Positions 6,195 through 6,947 of a stretch of 6,947 nucleotides of DNA are shown here, piece after piece. Both the position numbers and the translations under genes were made by a program. Positions within the stretch are counted from its first letter, which is position 1, and each line of letters opens with the position of its first letter. The notes under the pieces were generated by a model. It did not search any database and was not told the origin of the DNA. It was given only the letters and a program-made list of their open reading frames with translations. The stretch lies in assembly GCA_035465695.1 (NCBI GenBank), contig DATIVR010000142.1:1-6947 (forward strand), written 5' to 3'. The stretch is from DASUBN01 sp035465695 (lineage in GTDB: Bacteria; Pseudomonadota; Gammaproteobacteria; Natronospirales; REEB76).

Positions 6195-6947
6195 TCAGTT
6201 GGCGCGGGCCGCGTCCATGGCTGCGCGCAGGCCGGCGACGAATCGTTGCACTTCGGCGGTCATACGGGCCAAGTCATCCCTGTGCTCAGCCATGCGGCTC
6301 ACCACCGCGCTGCCGACGATCACCGCATCGGCCGCCGATGCCAACGCCGCGGCGGTGGCCGCGTCCCTGACACCGAAACCCACGCCCATGGGCAGTGTGG
6401 TCAAGGGACGCAGCTCGGCGAGCCGGCTACGCACCGCATCCAGGTCCAGCCGACTGGCGCCGGTGACGCCTTTGAGGGAGACATAATAAACGAAGCCCGA
6501 GGCGGTTTCCGTGATACGCCGGACCCGCGCCGGGTCGGTGGTGGGAGCCAGGAGGAAGATGGGGTCGATATCCATGGCGCGCAGCAGATCTGCCAAGGGC
6601 TCCGCCTCCTCCGGCGGCATGTCCACGGTGAGCACGCCGTCGACCCCGGCCTCGGCAGCGGCAACGGCGAAAGCCTGATGACCGAAGGCCTCCACAGGGT
6701 TGAGATAGCCCATGAGGACCACCGGTGTCTCCGCATCCCGAGTGCGGAACTCCCGCACCATGGCGAACACGTCCGTCAGCGTGGTCCCCGCCGCCAGGGC
6801 GCGCTCGCAGGCAGCCTGGATCACCGGACCGTCGGCACTGGGGTCCGAAAACGGCACACCAAGCTCCAGCGCATCGGCGCCGGCTTCCACCAGGGCATGC
6901 ATCAGCGGCACCGTGGCGTGCTTGCCCGGGTCACCGGCGGCGATATA
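6195..6947 (-). CDS. trpA: Tryptophan synthase alpha chain, 5' end outside the window
   Basis: TrpA cleaves indole-3-glycerol phosphate to indole and glyceraldehyde 3-phosphate; indole is channelled to TrpB. The reading frame stays open to the last base of the window and reads YIAAGDPGKHATVPLM before the internal GTG at 6911, matching the family's conserved start of the barrel. The gene therefore begins beyond the right edge and GTG 6911 is not its start. About 250 residues are present and about 20 N-terminal ones are missing. The catalytic Glu is in ALELGVPFSDP and the catalytic Asp in SADGP, equivalent to Glu49 and Asp60 of the classic enzyme. Other conserved parts are VLMGYLNPV, VDGVLTVDMPPEE, YYVSLKGVTGAS, the phosphate-binding GVGFGVRD and ADAVIVGSAVV. 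The gene ends 11 bp before accD. trpB (and perhaps trpF) would be expected just upstream; that is inference. Confidence 0.97.
   Translation of the reverse strand, partial: YIAAGDPGKHATVPLMHALVEAGADALELGVPFSDPSADGPVIQAACERALAAGTTLTDVFAMVREFRTRDAETPVVLMGYLNPVEAFGHQAFAVAAAEAGVDGVLTVDMPPEEAEPLADLLRAMDIDPIFLLAPTTDPARVRRITETASGFVYYVSLKGVTGASRLDLDAVRSRLAELRPLTTLPMGVGFGVRDAATAAALASAADAVIVGSAVVSRMAEHRDDLARMTAEVQRFVAGLRAAMDAARAN

Noticed and set aside
6195..6911. trpA as a complete 238-residue gene starting at GTG 6911
   Set aside because: The frame continues upstream without a stop to the window edge and encodes the conserved AGDP segment expected before this point. The GTG is an internal Val codon and the gene is cut by the window.

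Overview
All seven genes in this window lie on the minus strand. They form one tightly packed block that begins beyond the right edge. Read in the direction of transcription (right to left) the order is trpA (5' end outside the window), accD, folC, a dedD-type SPOR-domain gene, cvpA, purF, and a MOFRL-family glycerate 2-kinase. Gaps between genes are 11 to 21 bp, except folC to dedD (52 bp) and dedD to cvpA (111 bp). There is no RNA gene, mobile element or CRISPR array.

The DNA is GC-rich by eye. The accD-folC-SPOR-cvpA-purF order is a classic proteobacterial arrangement, found in Gammaproteobacteria such as Pseudomonas and in Betaproteobacteria. The single-zinc-ribbon AccD, the E. coli-type PurF (Cys2 exposed by Met removal, no propeptide) and a FolC close to the E. 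coli enzyme point to a high-GC gammaproteobacterium, or less likely a betaproteobacterium. The genus cannot be fixed from the sequence.

Region by region: 6947-6195 encodes the tryptophan synthase alpha chain, minus roughly 20 N-terminal residues. 6183-5302 encodes the acetyl-CoA carboxylase beta subunit. 5280-4024 encodes folylpolyglutamate/dihydrofolate synthase. 3971-3405 encodes an inner-membrane SPOR protein. 3404-3294 is the largest gap and holds a strong inverted repeat plus a candidate extended -10 promoter. 3293-2778 encodes CvpA, 2759-1260 encodes PurF, and 1245-19 encodes the glycerate kinase. Bases 1-18 lie downstream of the last stop and show nothing recognisable.

Functionally the block combines amino-acid (Trp), fatty-acid (malonyl-CoA), one-carbon (folate polyglutamate) and purine biosynthesis with two envelope proteins. 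FolC and PurF are linked because de novo purine synthesis uses folate cofactors. CvpA and PurF are a conserved pair. The glycerate kinase behind purF is the least standard member. I see no undescribed system. The most interesting items are the dedD-cvpA intergenic structure and the glycerate kinase at the operon tail.
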